64,000 nucleotides of DNA from Alcaligenaceae bacterium (GCA_029263795.1 JAJUFI010000001.1:1-64000), one strand, 5' to 3'. Counted from the first letter of the stretch, positions 1-10,047 are shown. Made by a program: numbers and translations. Notes: generated by a model from the sequence alone, not told the origin.

Positions 1-47
1 GTCGTGCAGAGGAAGTGCACGCTTTTTTCAAGGAGACGCCCGGATGA
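1..47 (+). CDS. C-terminal end of an unidentified upstream gene (partial)
   Basis: A frame open from the window edge ends at a TGA (45-47) that overlaps the ATG of the barstar-like gene as ATGA. The 14 visible codons read RAEEVHAFFKETPG. An ATGA overlap is typical of translationally coupled genes, but the tail is too short to identify a family. It does not resemble a barnase C terminus, so I do not claim it is the cognate ribonuclease. A second frame is also open to the edge, so this assignment is tentative. Confidence 0.3.
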   Translation, partial: RAEEVHAFFKETPG

Positions 48-511
48 GCCAGGTGCAATCATTGCAGGAACAATTGCAGAAAGGTGGCTTGGTGGACGTT
101 TCGTCCTCAAAGCAGGATGAAGTGATCAAGGCCGCGCAAGACGAAGGGTTGGCCGCCTTCGTCGTCGATTGCGACCGCGCTCGCAGCCGTTCAGCCGTGC
201 TGCGGGCCGTGGTCAAGGCGGTAGATTTTCCCGAGTTTTTTGGGGGCAACCTCGACGCCCTCTATGACTGTCTTTGCGACACGGTACTGGACCAGAAAGT
301 GGGCCTGTTCCTCTGGTTCCACAATCTTCATTCCGGCGACCCCGCCCTGGAAGCAGATTCAGTAGCCATCGAGAATGTCTGCAAGGATGTAGTCGAATAC
401 GCCAGCAACAATGGTCGTGTGTTCGCCTATCACATCGTGCACGCGGGTCGGCATCCCGACCCCGAACCTGGCGTCGCTCCCACGCCGTATTCCGGCTCCA
501 ACGAGGGCTAG
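44..511 (+). CDS. Barstar-family ribonuclease inhibitor-like protein
   Basis: A 155-residue protein with the barstar core at about residues 30-115. The segment FPEFFGGNLDALYDCL is the family's helix and loop region that contacts the active site of barnase-type RNases. In the family, barstar proteins are cytoplasmic inhibitors that protect the cell from a secreted guanyl-specific RNase. Start chosen at ATG 44 because AAGGAG (30-35) lies 8 bases upstream. It ends 2 bases before the convergent rsmE stop. No RNase gene is visible; if present it would be upstream of the window. The C-terminal 40 residues (Pro/Gly rich) look disordered. Family assignment is firm; the partner is unknown. Confidence 0.82.
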   Translation: MSQVQSLQEQLQKGGLVDVSSSKQDEVIKAAQDEGLAAFVVDCDRARSRSAVLRAVVKAVDFPEFFGGNLDALYDCLCDTVLDQKVGLFLWFHNLHSGDPALEADSVAIENVCKDVVEYASNNGRVFAYHIVHAGRHPDPEPGVAPTPYSGSNEG

Positions 512-513
512 TT

Positions 514-1245
514 TCAGTTCCAGCGCTTGATGGCGGCCAGCGCCGCCATCAGTGCCACACCAGCGGTTTCGGTGCGCAAGACCCGGCGCCCGAAGCGCAC
601 CGGCGACAAGCCACCTCCCCGCATCAGTTCAAGTTCGTCGTCCGACCATCCACCCTCCGGGCCGACCATCAGTGCCAGGGGGCCTGTGTGGTGTTGCACC
701 GCATCTTCCAGGCTCTGCGGCGCATTGGGATGGCACACAAGCCTCAGTAGTTCCGGATCCGGCCGCTTCAACCATTCTTCCAGGCTCTGGACCGGAGCCA
801 CTTCCATGATGCGATTGCGACCGCATTGCTCGCTTGCCGACACGGCAATGCGTTGCCAATGGTGCAGACGTTTGGTGCGCCGGTCTGCCGACAACTGGAT
901 GACGCTGCGCTGCGCGGCAATGGGTACGAGTTGGCTCACACCCATTTCCACGGCCTTTTCCACCACCCAGTCCATTTTGTCGCCGCTGGCGATGCCCTGT
1001 ACCAGAACGGTTCGCACCGGCAGTTCGACCTCTGCGTCAATATGGTCGCCCGTACTGGCCCAGGCGCGTTTTCCCTCTATGTGAAGGGTGGCGGGGTAGT
1101 GTCCTCCACGACCGTCAAAAAGAATGATGTCGCTGCCATCGCGCAGTCGCAGCACACGCACGGCGTGATGGGCTATGGCTTCAGGCAGCTCGAGACGTTG
1201 CCGGGCTGCCAGGGGGAAGGGGCAATGAAAGCGGGGCTGATTCAT
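514..1245 (-). CDS. rsmE: 16S rRNA (uracil-1498-N3)-methyltransferase RsmE
   Basis: A 243-residue SPOUT-class methyltransferase, exactly the length of the E. coli enzyme. It methylates N3 of U1498 in the decoding region of 16S rRNA using SAM. The N terminus (MNQPRFHCPF, then a PUA-like domain with HHAVRVLRLRDG) and the C-terminal trefoil-knot motif GPEGGWSDDELE are clear. The frame is open 80 codons further upstream, but that extension is unlike the family and would reach into the transketolase leader, so the start is ATG at 1245. It is divergent from tkt and convergent with the barstar-like gene. Confidence 0.95.
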   Translation of the reverse strand: MNQPRFHCPFPLAARQRLELPEAIAHHAVRVLRLRDGSDIILFDGRGGHYPATLHIEGKRAWASTGDHIDAEVELPVRTVLVQGIASGDKMDWVVEKAVEMGVSQLVPIAAQRSVIQLSADRRTKRLHHWQRIAVSASEQCGRNRIMEVAPVQSLEEWLKRPDPELLRLVCHPNAPQSLEDAVQHHTGPLALMVGPEGGWSDDELELMRGGGLSPVRFGRRVLRTETAGVALMAALAAIKRWN

Positions 1246-1405
1246 GTGCAGAATTCGGGCAAGGGAAGGGCCAATGATACCTTCCGTCCGGGCTTCCGGA
1301 GTGCAACGGGCCGACCAGGTTTGCAGTGGTAAAATCAGGCACTTTGCAAACTCTTTATGATGAGGCCTGTACCGGCGCACCTGCCGCAGCCTCCACATCA
1401 CCCCA
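1246..1405. promoter_or_regulatory. Divergent promoter region of rsmE and tkt
   Basis: This 160-base spacer must carry the promoters of two divergent genes. On the + strand TATGAT at 1356-1361 and TAAAAT at 1330-1335 look like -10 boxes, but neither has a convincing -35 at 16-18 bases. I see no clear operator. The Shine-Dalgarno sequence of tkt is weak. The location is firm; the elements are tentative. Confidence 0.35.
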
Positions 1406-3451
1406 ATGAGCCATTCGCCAGCCCAAGTCATGTCCATGGCAAACGCCATCCGCGCGCTTTCCATGGATGCGGTCCAACAAGCCAATTCCGGTCACCCCGG
1501 CGCCCCCATGGGCATGGCCGAGATCTCCGTGGCACTGTGGTCGCGCCACCTGCGCCACAACCCTGCAGACACCACCTGGCCTGACCGCGACCGCTTTGTG
1601 CTCTCCAATGGCCATGGTTCGATGCTCATCTACTCTCTGCTGCATCTGACCGGCTACGATCTTCCGCTTGATGAACTCAAGCGGTTCCGCCAATTGCACT
1701 CGCGCACACCTGGCCACCCCGAGGTCGGCATCACCGCTGGTGTGGAAACCACCACAGGCCCTCTTGGCCAGGGCATTGCCAATGCCGTCGGCATGGCGCT
1801 GGCGGAAGCGTTGCTCGCACGTGAATTCAACCGGGAAGGGCACGAGATCGTCAATCACCATACTTATGCCTTCGTGGGCGATGGCTGCCTTATGGAAGGC
1901 ATTTCCCACGAGGTCTGCTCCCTGGCAGGCACTCTGGGCCTGTCCAAGCTTATCGTCCTCTACGATGACAATGGCATTTCCATTGACGGCAAGGTGCAGC
2001 ACTGGTTTGGCGACGACACCCCGGGCCGCTTCGAAAGCTACGGCTGGAACGTGATCCGCGATGTTGACGGCCATGATGTCGCTGCGGTCGACCGCGCCAT
2101 TGCCCAGGCTCAGCTGCAAGGTGCCCAGACAGGCCGGCCCACGCTCATCTGCTGTCGCACCATCATCGGCAAGGGCGCTCCCAATGCTGCCGGCTCCGAG
2201 AAAGTGCACGGTGCGCCCCTGGGTGCAAATGAAATCCAGGCCACGCGCGAAGCCATTGACTGGCCCTACGGCCCCTTCGAGATTCCCGCCGAGGTCTATG
2301 AGCTGTGGGATGCCCGCGAACGCGGTGCTGGCCAGCAGGCTGAATGGCAGGCCCGCTTCGACGCCTACGCTGCCGCATATCCGACGGAAGCCCGCGAATT
2401 CCTGCGCCGCATGGCGGGCGATCTGCCAGCTGACTTCGTGCAGCAAGCGCAGGATTTCATTCGCGCCACGAACCAAAAAGCCGAAACCATGGCGACCCGC
2501 AAGGCGTCTCAAGTCGCTTTGACAGCCTATGCCGCACAACTACCCGAAATGCTGGGTGGTTCCGCCGACCTGACCGGTTCCAACCTGACGGACTGGAAGG
2601 GCGTGACTCCCGTTCGTGCCGGTGAAGGGCATATCCAGCTCGGTCGCCACATCAACTACGGTGTACGCGAATTCGGCATGGCCGCCATCATGAACGGCAT
2701 CGCCCTGCACGGTGGTTATCTCCCCTATGGTGGTACCTTCCTCACCTTCTCCGACTACTCGCGCAATGCCGTGCGCATGGCTGCCCTGATGAAGCAGCGC
2801 GTGGTCCACGTGTTCACACACGATTCCATCGGCCTGGGCGAGGACGGCCCCACTCATCAACCTGTCGAACATGCAGCCAGCCTGCGCCTGATTCCCAATC
2901 TGCACGTCTGGCGCCCCTGCGATACAACCGAAACAGCCGTTGCGTGGGCAAGTGCGCTGCAGCGCCCGGCCAGCATTGGCATGAACGTGCGTGATGGCGG
3001 CCCCACCGCCTTGTTGCTGTCCCGTCAGAATCTGCCTTTCGTTCAGCGTGACGAAGCCACGGTTGAAGCGATCGCCCGTGGCGGCTATGTGCTGCGCGAC
3101 GCCGACAACGCTAGGGCCGTCATCATTGCCACCGGCTCCGAAGTCGCCCTTGCGTTGCAAGCCCAGCAAATGCTGGCCGAGCGGGGCGTGGCGGTGCGTG
3201 TGGTGTCCATGCCCTGCACCGAACTCTTCGACGCTCAGGACTCACAATGGAAGGAATCGGTTCTGCCCAAGGGCCTGCCCCGGGTGGCCGTGGAAGCGGG
3301 CGCAACCGCCGGTTGGTACAAATATGTCGGCCTCGAAGGCGCCGTGGTCGGTCTGGATTCCTTCGGTGAATCCGCACCGGCAGACCAGTTGTTCAAGCAT
3401 TTCGGCCTGACCGCGGAGCATGTCGCCGCAGCGGTCGAACAAGTTCTTTAA
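1406..3451 (+). CDS. tkt: Transketolase
   Basis: A 681-residue ThDP enzyme (E. coli TktA has 663) that moves two-carbon units between sugar phosphates in the pentose phosphate (or Calvin) pathway. Visible family motifs: [20 protein letters not shown] at the N terminus, the ThDP/Mg motif around [14 protein letters not shown], the pyrimidine-domain stretch [15 protein letters not shown], and [16 protein letters not shown] near the active site. It is followed after 16 bases by gap, so the two are probably cotranscribed. ATG 1406 gives a slightly long N terminus; ATG 1430 or 1436 would also fit, and the RBS does not decide between them. Confidence 0.96.
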   Translation: MSHSPAQVMSMANAIRALSMDAVQQANSGHPGAPMGMAEISVALWSRHLRHNPADTTWPDRDRFVLSNGHGSMLIYSLLHLTGYDLPLDELKRFRQLHSRTPGHPEVGITAGVETTTGPLGQGIANAVGMALAEALLAREFNREGHEIVNHHTYAFVGDGCLMEGISHEVCSLAGTLGLSKLIVLYDDNGISIDGKVQHWFGDDTPGRFESYGWNVIRDVDGHDVAAVDRAIAQAQLQGAQTGRPTLICCRTIIGKGAPNAAGSEKVHGAPLGANEIQATREAIDWPYGPFEIPAEVYELWDARERGAGQQAEWQARFDAYAAAYPTEAREFLRRMAGDLPADFVQQAQDFIRATNQKAETMATRKASQVALTAYAAQLPEMLGGSADLTGSNLTDWKGVTPVRAGEGHIQLGRHINYGVREFGMAAIMNGIALHGGYLPYGGTFLTFSDYSRNAVRMAALMKQRVVHVFTHDSIGLGEDGPTHQPVEHAASLRLIPNLHVWRPCDTTETAVAWASALQRPASIGMNVRDGGPTALLLSRQNLPFVQRDEATVEAIARGGYVLRDADNARAVIIATGSEVALALQAQQMLAERGVAVRVVSMPCTELFDAQDSQWKESVLPKGLPRVAVEAGATAGWYKYVGLEGAVVGLDSFGESAPADQLFKHFGLTAEHVAAAVEQVL

Positions 3452-3467
3452 TACAGGAGATCCAGAA

Positions 3468-4478
3468 ATGACGATTCGCGTGGCGATCAATGGTTACGGG
3501 CGTATTGGCCGCAATATTCTGCGTGCCCACTACGAAGGCGGCAAGAAGCACGATATCGAAATCGTGGCCATCAACGACCTGGGCGCACCCAAGACCAATG
3601 CCCACCTCACCCAGTACGACAGCGCCCACGGCCGTTTCCCCGGCACCGTTGAAGTGGACGGCGACTACATGATCGTGAATGGCGACCGCATCCGTGTGCT
3701 GGCCAATCGCGACCCCTCCGCTCTGCCCTGGGGTGAGCTGAACGTCGACGTGGTGCTCGAGTGCACTGGCTTCTTCACGAGCAAGGAAAAGGCATCCGCC
3801 CACCTGAAGGGCGGTGCCAAGAAGGTGATCATCTCCGCACCCGGCGGCAAGGATGTCGACGCCACCATTGTCTATGGTGTGAACCACAACGTGCTCAAGG
3901 CTTCGGATACCGTCATTTCCAATGCCTCCTGCACCACGAACTGCCTGGCCCCGCTGGTCAAGCCGTTGCATGAAAAACTTGGTGTGGAAACCGGTCTGAT
4001 GACCACCATCCACGCGTATACCAACGACCAGGTGCTGACCGATGTCTACCACTCCGACCTGCGTCGTGCACGTTCCGCCACCCAAAGCATGATCCCCACC
4101 AGCACTGGTGCGGCTGCAGCAGTGGGCCTGGTACTGCCCGAACTGGCCGGCAAGCTGGACGGTTTCGCGATCCGTGTTCCCACCATCAACGTTTCCATCG
4201 TTGACCTGTCCTTCGTGGCTTCGCGCGACACCAGCGTGGAAGAAGTGAACAGCATTCTGAAGGAAGCTGCAGAAGGCCCCCTGAAAGGCATTCTGAATTA
4301 CACGGACGAACCGCTGGTCTCCATCGACTTCAATCACAACCCTGCTTCCAGCACGGTCGACTCCCTGCTGACCAAGGTCTCGGGTCGCCTGGTGAAGGTC
4401 TCTTCGTGGTATGACAACGAGTGGGGCTTCTCCAACCGCATGCTCGACACTACGGTTGCCCTGATGACTGCCAAGTAA
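3468..4478 (+). CDS. gap: Glyceraldehyde-3-phosphate dehydrogenase, type I
   Basis: A 336-residue NAD-type GAPDH that converts glyceraldehyde 3-phosphate to 1,3-bisphosphoglycerate. The Rossmann start [13 protein letters not shown], the catalytic-cysteine motif [12 protein letters not shown] and [14 protein letters not shown] near the C terminus are intact. The open frame starts at 3420 inside tkt, but ATG 3468 is preferred: it begins the family's N terminus and has AGGAGA at 3455-3460. It lies between tkt and pgk, so three consecutive central-carbon enzymes are clustered; a long hairpin separates it from pgk. Confidence 0.97.
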   Translation: MTIRVAINGYGRIGRNILRAHYEGGKKHDIEIVAINDLGAPKTNAHLTQYDSAHGRFPGTVEVDGDYMIVNGDRIRVLANRDPSALPWGELNVDVVLECTGFFTSKEKASAHLKGGAKKVIISAPGGKDVDATIVYGVNHNVLKASDTVISNASCTTNCLAPLVKPLHEKLGVETGLMTTIHAYTNDQVLTDVYHSDLRRARSATQSMIPTSTGAAAAVGLVLPELAGKLDGFAIRVPTINVSIVDLSFVASRDTSVEEVNSILKEAAEGPLKGILNYTDEPLVSIDFNHNPASSTVDSLLTKVSGRLVKVSSWYDNEWGFSNRMLDTTVALMTAK

Positions 4479-4527
4479 TCAGGCATTCGCCGGTAACGGC
4501 GAGCAAGGGCGGGGCAACCCGCGTACG

Positions 4528-4569
4528 GGGAAGTCCGGAAGGCGCCTTACGCGCATATCCGGGCTTCCC
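4528..4569 (+). other. Long intercistronic hairpin between gap and pgk
   Basis: GGGAAGTCCGGA (4528-4539) pairs with TCCGGGCTTCCC (4558-4569) over 12 positions, including one U-G wobble, and GCGC (4542-4545) pairs with GCGC (4551-4554) inside the loop. The downstream sequence is pyrimidine rich (TTCCTGTTTTC) but lacks a continuous U run. It could be a weak terminator/attenuator, an RNA-processing site or an mRNA stabiliser that sets the gap:pgk ratio. The structure is seen; the role is inferred. Confidence 0.6.
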
Positions 4570-4606
4570 TTCCTGTTTTCACCCCACCATTCTGTTGCAT
4601 TGCACC

Positions 4607-5800
4607 ATGACCACCGTCCAGACACTGACCTCCCTGGCGCAATCCGGCGCACTTTCCGGCAAGCGTGTTTTCATTCGATCCGATCTCAACGTACCGCTCA
4701 AGGATGGGCACATTACGGAAGACACGCGGGTGCGCGCGTCTGTGCCGGCCATCCGCATGGCGCTGGATGCCGGTGCTGCCGTCATGGTGACATCGCACCT
4801 GGGGCGCCCCAAGGAAGGCGAAGTGCGGCCGGAGGATTCCCTGGCACCGGTGGCGCAGCGTCTGTCCGAACTGCTCGAGCGTCCCGTACGCCTGGTGCAG
4901 GGCTGGGTGGACGGCGTGGAACTGCGGGCCGGCGAAGTGGTGCTGTTGGAAAACTGCCGTTGCAACCCGGGCGAAAAAGCAAATGACGAAGCCCTCTCGC
5001 GCAAGATGGCTGCGTTGTGCGACGTTTATGTGAATGACGCTTTCGGGACGGCGCACCGGGCCGAGGCCACTACCCATGGCATGGCGCAATATGCGCCCGT
5101 GGCCTGTGCGGGCCCATTGCTGGAAGCGGAATTGGAGGCTCTCGGCCGCGCTCTGAGTGCGCCCAAGCGTCCCCTGGTGGCGATTGTGGCTGGCTCCAAA
5201 GTGTCCACCAAGCTCTCCATTCTGCGCGCCTTGTCCGAGAAAGTGGACCAGCTGGTTGTGGGCGGCGGCATCGCCAATACCTTCATGCTGGCAGCTGGCC
5301 TTCCGGTGGGCAAGTCCCTGGTGGAGGCCGACCAGGTGGAGGAAGCGCGCGCCGTCATCGAGAAGATGAAGGCTCGTGGTGCGGATGTGCCCATCCCGGT
5401 GGATGTGGTGTGCGCCGAACAGTTCAGCGCCGACGCGCCCGCAACGGTGAAGAACGCCGCCGACGTAGCCGCGAACGACATGATTCTGGATATTGGTCCG
5501 CAGACGGCGGAGCAGTTGGCTGGCATTCTGGAAAAGGCCGGTACCATCGTCTGGAACGGCCCGGTGGGCGTGTTCGAGTTCGACGCCTTCGCCAAGGGCA
5601 CGGAAGTGGTGTCCCGCGCCATCGCACGTTCACCCGCGTTCTCCATTGCCGGTGGCGGCGACACTCTGGCGGCGATTGCCAAGTACGGTATTGCTGACGA
5701 CATTGGCTACATTTCGACCGGTGGTGGTGCCTTCCTCGAATTCCTGGAAGGCAAGAAGCTGCCTGCCGTTGCCGTGCTGGAGGAAAGGGCGAAACAATAA
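4607..5800 (+). CDS. pgk: Phosphoglycerate kinase
   Basis: A 397-residue monomeric kinase that transfers phosphate between 1,3-bisphosphoglycerate and ADP in the cytoplasm. N-terminal substrate motifs [11 protein letters not shown] and [10 protein letters not shown] and the C-terminal nucleotide motif GGGDTLAAI are intact, and the length is typical. The open frame extends back to 4421 inside gap, but ATG 4607 begins the family's N terminus. It follows gap across a hairpin-containing spacer of 128 bases. No strong Shine-Dalgarno is visible (TTGCATTGCACC precedes ATG), so its translation may depend on the leader context. Confidence 0.96.
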   Translation: MTTVQTLTSLAQSGALSGKRVFIRSDLNVPLKDGHITEDTRVRASVPAIRMALDAGAAVMVTSHLGRPKEGEVRPEDSLAPVAQRLSELLERPVRLVQGWVDGVELRAGEVVLLENCRCNPGEKANDEALSRKMAALCDVYVNDAFGTAHRAEATTHGMAQYAPVACAGPLLEAELEALGRALSAPKRPLVAIVAGSKVSTKLSILRALSEKVDQLVVGGGIANTFMLAAGLPVGKSLVEADQVEEARAVIEKMKARGADVPIPVDVVCAEQFSADAPATVKNAADVAANDMILDIGPQTAEQLAGILEKAGTIVWNGPVGVFEFDAFAKGTEVVSRAIARSPAFSIAGGGDTLAAIAKYGIADDIGYISTGGGAFLEFLEGKKLPAVAVLEERAKQ

Positions 5801-5825
5801 ACGCCGCCGGAGCAAGGATGCATGC

Positions 5826-5843
5826 GGCCGTCTGACGACGGCC
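5826..5843 (+). other. Small hairpin between pgk and the aldehyde dehydrogenase gene
   Basis: GGCCGTC (5826-5832) and GACGGCC (5837-5843) form a perfect 7-bp stem with a TGAC loop. No U run follows, so it is not a canonical intrinsic terminator. It lies 19 bases before the ATG at 5863. Confidence 0.4.
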
Positions 5844-5862
5844 CGATACCGAAGGAGCAGGA

Positions 5863-7302
5863 ATGACAAGCTACATGAACTTCATCGACAACGAGTGGTC
5901 GGCTGCCTATGACGGTCGCACTGTGGATGTGGTGGACCCCTCCACCGGGGAAGTGATCGCGCAGATTGCCCGTTCGGGCGGTTCAGAGATCGGGCGCGCC
6001 GTTCAGGCGGCGCGCCATGCCTTTGAAGGCGATTGGGGCCGCATGGCGCCGGCTGCACGAAGCCGTCTGATGCTTCGGCTGTCCCAGGCCCTGCTCGATC
6101 ACGCCGACGAACTTGCCGCCCTGGAACAGAAGGACGCCGGCAAGCCCACCCGTCAGGCACGTGCTGATGCACAGGCCATCGCTCGTTACTTCGAGTTTTA
6201 TGCAGGCGCCATCGACAAGCTCCATGGCCAGACCATTCCATATCCGCAGGAATTCACAGTGATGACCCTGCGTGAGCCGCACGGTGTCACGGGTCATATC
6301 GTGCCCTGGAATTACCCGCTGCAGATCTTCGGTCGCAGTGTTGCCGCCGCTCTGGCAGCAGGCAATGCCTGCGTGGTGAAGCCGGCCGAGGACGCCTGCC
6401 TGTCGCTGCTGCGCGTGGCTGCCATTCTTGCCGAAAATGGCCTGCCGCCGGGTGCTCTGAACATTGTCACAGGTCTCGGTGCGGAGGCTGGTGCTGCGCT
6501 TGCAGCACATCCTGGCATCGACCATATTTCCTTCACAGGCTCACCGCAGACCGGGCAGGCCGTGCAACAGGCTGCCGCCGCCAACTTCGTGCCGGTCACA
6601 CTGGAACTCGGCGGCAAATCGCCGCAAATTGTGTTTTCGGATGCGGACATCGATGCGGCGCTGCCGGTGCTGCTCAACGCCATCATTCAGAATGCCGGTC
6701 AGACCTGCTCCGCAGGCAGTCGCGTCCTGATTCAGCGCGCCATTTATTCCGATGTGGTCAGCCGCCTTGCCGAACTGTTCCGTGCCACGCGCACTGGCGC
6801 GGCGAAGGATGACCCTGACTGCGGCCCCCTCATCAGCGCTCGCCAGCTTGGGCGCGTACGGGAATACCTGCAGGAAGCCGATTCTGGCGGCATTTCCATT
6901 GCTGCCAAGGGGCAGCTGGATGCCAATGCGCCATCTGGCGGTTTCTACCAGGTTCCGGTGCTCTTGAGCGACGTTCCGCCTGAGCATCGTCTGGCCCAGG
7001 AAGAGATTTTCGGGCCTGTGTTGTGCGCGATTCCCTTTGATACCGAGGAAGAGGCCGTGCGTATCGCCAATGGCACACCGTACGGCCTGGTTGCCGGCGT
7101 GTGGACCCAGGATGGCGGTCGCCAGCTGCGTCTGGCAAGGAGGCTGCGCGCGGGTCAGGTATTCATCAACAATTACGGGGCCGCAGGGGGCGTGGAACTG
7201 CCCTTCGGTGGCTCGGGACAATCCGGCTACGGGCGGGAAAAGGGCTTTGAAGCACTCTACGGCTTCACCCAGCTGAAGACCGTTGCCATCCGGCATGGTT
7301 GA
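5863..7302 (+). CDS. NAD(P)-dependent aldehyde dehydrogenase
   Basis: A 479-residue member of the aldehyde dehydrogenase superfamily, which oxidises aldehydes to acids through a thioester on cysteine. Visible are the cofactor region (IVPWNYPLQ and NACVVKPAE), the general-base glutamate in VTLELGGKSP and the nucleophile in NAGQTCSAGSR, followed by EEIFGPVL. The ATG has a strong AAGGAG upstream. The substrate cannot be read from the sequence; gamma-aminobutyraldehyde or betaine-aldehyde type enzymes look similar. It occupies, with the MogA-like gene, the stretch between pgk and fba. Confidence 0.9.
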   Translation: MTSYMNFIDNEWSAAYDGRTVDVVDPSTGEVIAQIARSGGSEIGRAVQAARHAFEGDWGRMAPAARSRLMLRLSQALLDHADELAALEQKDAGKPTRQARADAQAIARYFEFYAGAIDKLHGQTIPYPQEFTVMTLREPHGVTGHIVPWNYPLQIFGRSVAAALAAGNACVVKPAEDACLSLLRVAAILAENGLPPGALNIVTGLGAEAGAALAAHPGIDHISFTGSPQTGQAVQQAAAANFVPVTLELGGKSPQIVFSDADIDAALPVLLNAIIQNAGQTCSAGSRVLIQRAIYSDVVSRLAELFRATRTGAAKDDPDCGPLISARQLGRVREYLQEADSGGISIAAKGQLDANAPSGGFYQVPVLLSDVPPEHRLAQEEIFGPVLCAIPFDTEEEAVRIANGTPYGLVAGVWTQDGGRQLRLARRLRAGQVFINNYGAAGGVELPFGGSGQSGYGREKGFEALYGFTQLKTVAIRHG

Positions 7303-7321
7303 TTCAGGGGGAGCGTTGAAC

Positions 7322-7948
7322 ATGGAGCGTCTGCAACGGCGACAGGCCGACGATCTCATCGTCGGCCTGGTGTCGGTGTCCGACCGGGCTTTCTCCGGCC
7401 AATACGTGGACGAGGGCATTCCGGCCCTGCGCACCTGGCTGGAGTCTGCCTTGGTGCAGACGCCCCAGTTTGTTTCCCGCCTGGTCCCTGATGAGCGCGA
7501 AACCGTGTCGCGCACATTGGTGGAACTGGTCGATATGCTGGGCTGCGATCTGGTATTCACCACCGGGGGCACGGGCCCGGCGCGGCGCGATATCACACCC
7601 GAAGCCACATTGGATGTCGCCACGCGCGAGATGCCCGGTTTCGGGGAGCAGATGCGGCAGGTCAGCCTGGCTTTCGTGCCGACCGCCATTCTCTCAAGGC
7701 AGGTGGCGGTGCTGCGGGAAACGCCTGACCATGCTGCCCTCATCATCAACCTGCCGGGTCAGCCCAAGGCCATTCGGGAAACGCTCGAAGGCCTGCGCGA
7801 TGAATCTGGCAAGGTTGTGGTCAACGGTGTATTCGCCGCCGTGCCTTATTGCCTGGACCTGATCGGCGGGCCCTACATTGAGACGCGCGAGGAGGTCGTC
7901 AAGGCCTTCCGGCCGAAGAACGCCTTACGCCGACCGGCAGGTGCGTGA
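7322..7948 (+). CDS. mog: MogA/MoaB-like molybdopterin adenylyltransferase
   Basis: A 208-residue protein of the MogA/CinA-type molybdopterin-binding family. In MogA, molybdopterin is adenylated before molybdate insertion. Supporting motifs are VGLVSVSDRAFSGQYVDEG at the N terminus, TTGGTGPARRDITPEAT and NLPGQPKAIRETL. ATG 7322 is preceded by an AGGGGGAG-like RBS and is preferred over in-frame upstream starts that overlap the dehydrogenase. It begins 19 bases after that gene, suggesting cotranscription. E. coli MogA (195 aa) is about the same length. MogA versus MoaB function is inferred from length and motifs. Confidence 0.85.
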   Translation: MERLQRRQADDLIVGLVSVSDRAFSGQYVDEGIPALRTWLESALVQTPQFVSRLVPDERETVSRTLVELVDMLGCDLVFTTGGTGPARRDITPEATLDVATREMPGFGEQMRQVSLAFVPTAILSRQVAVLRETPDHAALIINLPGQPKAIRETLEGLRDESGKVVVNGVFAAVPYCLDLIGGPYIETREEVVKAFRPKNALRRPAGA

Positions 7949-7949
7949 A

Positions 7950-7966
7950 CCACGGGCGGCCCGTGG
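7950..7966 (+). other. GC-rich hairpin after the mog-like gene
   Basis: CCACGGG (7950-7956) and CCCGTGG (7960-7966) form a perfect 7-bp stem with a 3-base loop immediately after the stop codon. There is no U tract. It may act as a weak or Rho-assisted transcription end before fba. Confidence 0.45.
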
Positions 7967-8058
7967 CATGGCAGATGCCGGTCCAAGCAAACATTCGTGA
8001 TCACCCTTAAAATTCACCTGGTTTAGCATTCAACCCATTCATTTCAGGAGGTCAAGTC

Positions 8059-9123
8059 ATGGCCCTAGTTTCCATGCGTCAGCTACTGGATCATGCAGCC
8101 GAGAACGGCTATGGGATCCCGGCTTTCAACGTCAACAACCTTGAGCAGGTGCAAGCCATCATGGAAGCGGCGGCCGAGACCGACAGCCCCGTAATCATGC
8201 AGGCTTCCGCCGGTGCCCGCAAATACGCCGGCGAAGGCTTCCTGAAGTATTTGATTCAGGCAGCGGTAGAAAGCTATCCGCACATTCCTGTGGTCATGCA
8301 CCAGGATCACGGCCAGTCGCCTGCAGTATGCAAGGGTGCCATCGACCTGGGCTTCTCCAGCGTCATGATGGACGGCTCGCTGAAGGAAGACGGCAAGACC
8401 ATTGCCGACTACGAATACAACGTCGACGTCACCCGCCAGGTGGTTGAAATGGCCCACAAGCTGGGCGTCACTGTGGAAGGGGAACTGGGCTGCCTGGGCT
8501 CCCTGGAAACCATGATGGGTGACAAGGAAGACGGCCATGGCGCAGAAGGCACCATGACCCGCGATCAGCTGCTCACCGACCCGGAGCAGGCCGCCGACTT
8601 CGTGCGTCGTACGCAACTGGACGCCCTGGCCATCGCCATTGGCACCAGCCACGGTGCATACAAGTTCACGCGCAAGCCCACCGGAGACATTCTCTCCATT
8701 CAGCGCGTCAAGGAAATTCACGCCCGCCTGCCGAACACTCACCTGGTGATGCACGGCAGCTCCAGCGTACCGCAGGAACTCCTGGCCGAAATCCGCCAGT
8801 TCGGTGGGGACATGAAGGAAACCTATGGCGTACCTGTGGAAGAAATCCAGGAAGCCATCAAGTACGGTGTTCGCAAGGTCAATATCGACACCGATATCCG
8901 TCTTGCGATGACCGGCGCCATCCGTCGCTTCATGGCCGAGAACCCCTCGAAATTCGACCCGCGCGAATACCTCAAACCGGCGCGTGAAGCCGCCAAGAAG
9001 ATCTGCGTGGCTCGTTATCAGCAGTTCGGCACTGCCGGCAACGCCAGCAAGATCAAGCCGATTCCGCTCGAGGAAATGGCTCGCCGCTATGCTGCCGGAG
9101 AACTCAAGCAGGTCGTGCAATAA
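8059..9123 (+). CDS. fba: Fructose-bisphosphate aldolase, class II
   Basis: A 354-residue zinc-dependent aldolase that cleaves or forms fructose 1,6-bisphosphate. The start [20 protein letters not shown] and the metal/substrate regions [30 protein letters not shown] and [15 protein letters not shown] are diagnostic of the long (type B, CbbA/Fba) form. A perfect AGGAGG (8046-8051) precedes the ATG. It sits upstream of purC with a 42-base gap. It completes the tkt-gap-pgk-fba central carbon cluster. Confidence 0.97.
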   Translation: MALVSMRQLLDHAAENGYGIPAFNVNNLEQVQAIMEAAAETDSPVIMQASAGARKYAGEGFLKYLIQAAVESYPHIPVVMHQDHGQSPAVCKGAIDLGFSSVMMDGSLKEDGKTIADYEYNVDVTRQVVEMAHKLGVTVEGELGCLGSLETMMGDKEDGHGAEGTMTRDQLLTDPEQAADFVRRTQLDALAIAIGTSHGAYKFTRKPTGDILSIQRVKEIHARLPNTHLVMHGSSSVPQELLAEIRQFGGDMKETYGVPVEEIQEAIKYGVRKVNIDTDIRLAMTGAIRRFMAENPSKFDPREYLKPAREAAKKICVARYQQFGTAGNASKIKPIPLEEMARRYAAGELKQVVQ

Positions 9124-9165
9124 GCAGTGCGCGTCTAAACGGAATAGTTAATCAAGGATGACATC

Positions 9166-10047
9166 GTGGTTCAGGCTCTCCATCAATCAACCATAAAGTC
9201 GCTGCCGTTGTTGGGGCGCGGCAAGGTGCGTGACATGTACGCGGTGGGGGAAGACAAGCTCCTCATCGTGGCGACAGACCGCATTTCCGCATTCGATGTC
9301 ATTCTTGACGACCCCGTTCCGGGCAAGGGCGAAGTGCTCACCCGGCTGACGGACTTCTGGCTGGAAAAGCTGGCGCACATCATTCCCAATCATTCCACCG
9401 GCATTGATCCTCTGGACGTTGTCGCGCCTGAAGAGCGCGACCAGGTGGTCGGGCGGGCCGTGGTGGTGAAGCGTCTCAAGCCCATTCTGGTGGAATGCGT
9501 CGCCCGGGGATATCTGATCGGTTCTGGCTGGAACGACTACCGTGCACACGGCAGCGTGTGCGGTATTGCATTGCCGCCGGGGCTGCGTCAGGCGAGCAAG
9601 CTGCCGCAGCCTATCTTCACCCCTGCAGCAAAGGCTGAATTCGGCCTGCACGACGAGAACGTCGATTTCGACTACGTGGTCAAAGAGGTGGGGCAGGCAC
9701 TGGCCGAACAGCTGCGGGACGTCACGCTACGGCTTTATACGGAAGCTGCGGAATTTGCCGCCGGCAAGGGCATCATCATTGCCGACACCAAGTTCGAGTT
9801 TGGTCTGGATGAGGCCGGTCAGCTGCATCTGATGGACGAAGTCCTCACGCCGGACTCCTCCCGGTTCTGGCCGGCCGACAGCTATGCCGAAGGCATCAGC
9901 CCGCCATCTTTCGACAAGCAATTCGTACGCGACTGGCTCGAAACCCAGGATTGGGACAAGACTCCGCCGGCTCCACGTCTGCCCGCCGATGTCATAGAAA
10001 AGACAGCTGCCAAGTACCGCGAGGCGCTCGAGCGTCTGGCCGGCTGA
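9166..10047 (+). CDS. purC: Phosphoribosylaminoimidazole-succinocarboxamide synthase
   Basis: A 293-residue SAICAR synthetase, the ATP-dependent step joining CAIR and aspartate in purine synthesis. The motifs [26 protein letters not shown] and [15 protein letters not shown] are characteristic, and the length matches the longer (fungal-type) bacterial form. The start is GTG 9166, preceded by AAGGA; the nearby ATG at 9158 is out of frame. It is the first of a purC-purE-purK series. Confidence 0.96.
   Translation: MVQALHQSTIKSLPLLGRGKVRDMYAVGEDKLLIVATDRISAFDVILDDPVPGKGEVLTRLTDFWLEKLAHIIPNHSTGIDPLDVVAPEERDQVVGRAVVVKRLKPILVECVARGYLIGSGWNDYRAHGSVCGIALPPGLRQASKLPQPIFTPAAKAEFGLHDENVDFDYVVKEVGQALAEQLRDVTLRLYTEAAEFAAGKGIIIADTKFEFGLDEAGQLHLMDEVLTPDSSRFWPADSYAEGISPPSFDKQFVRDWLETQDWDKTPPAPRLPADVIEKTAAKYREALERLAG

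Noticed and set aside
4533-4546. GTCCGGAAGG resembling the conserved loop of SRP (4.5S) RNA
   Set aside because: The surrounding residues needed for the SRP helix 8 (the rest of the asymmetric loop and tetraloop) are absent, and the segment is better explained as one arm of the gap-pgk hairpin.
8083-9120. A 345-residue open frame antisense to fba
   Set aside because: Artefact of codon bias on the opposite strand; no motifs, no RBS.
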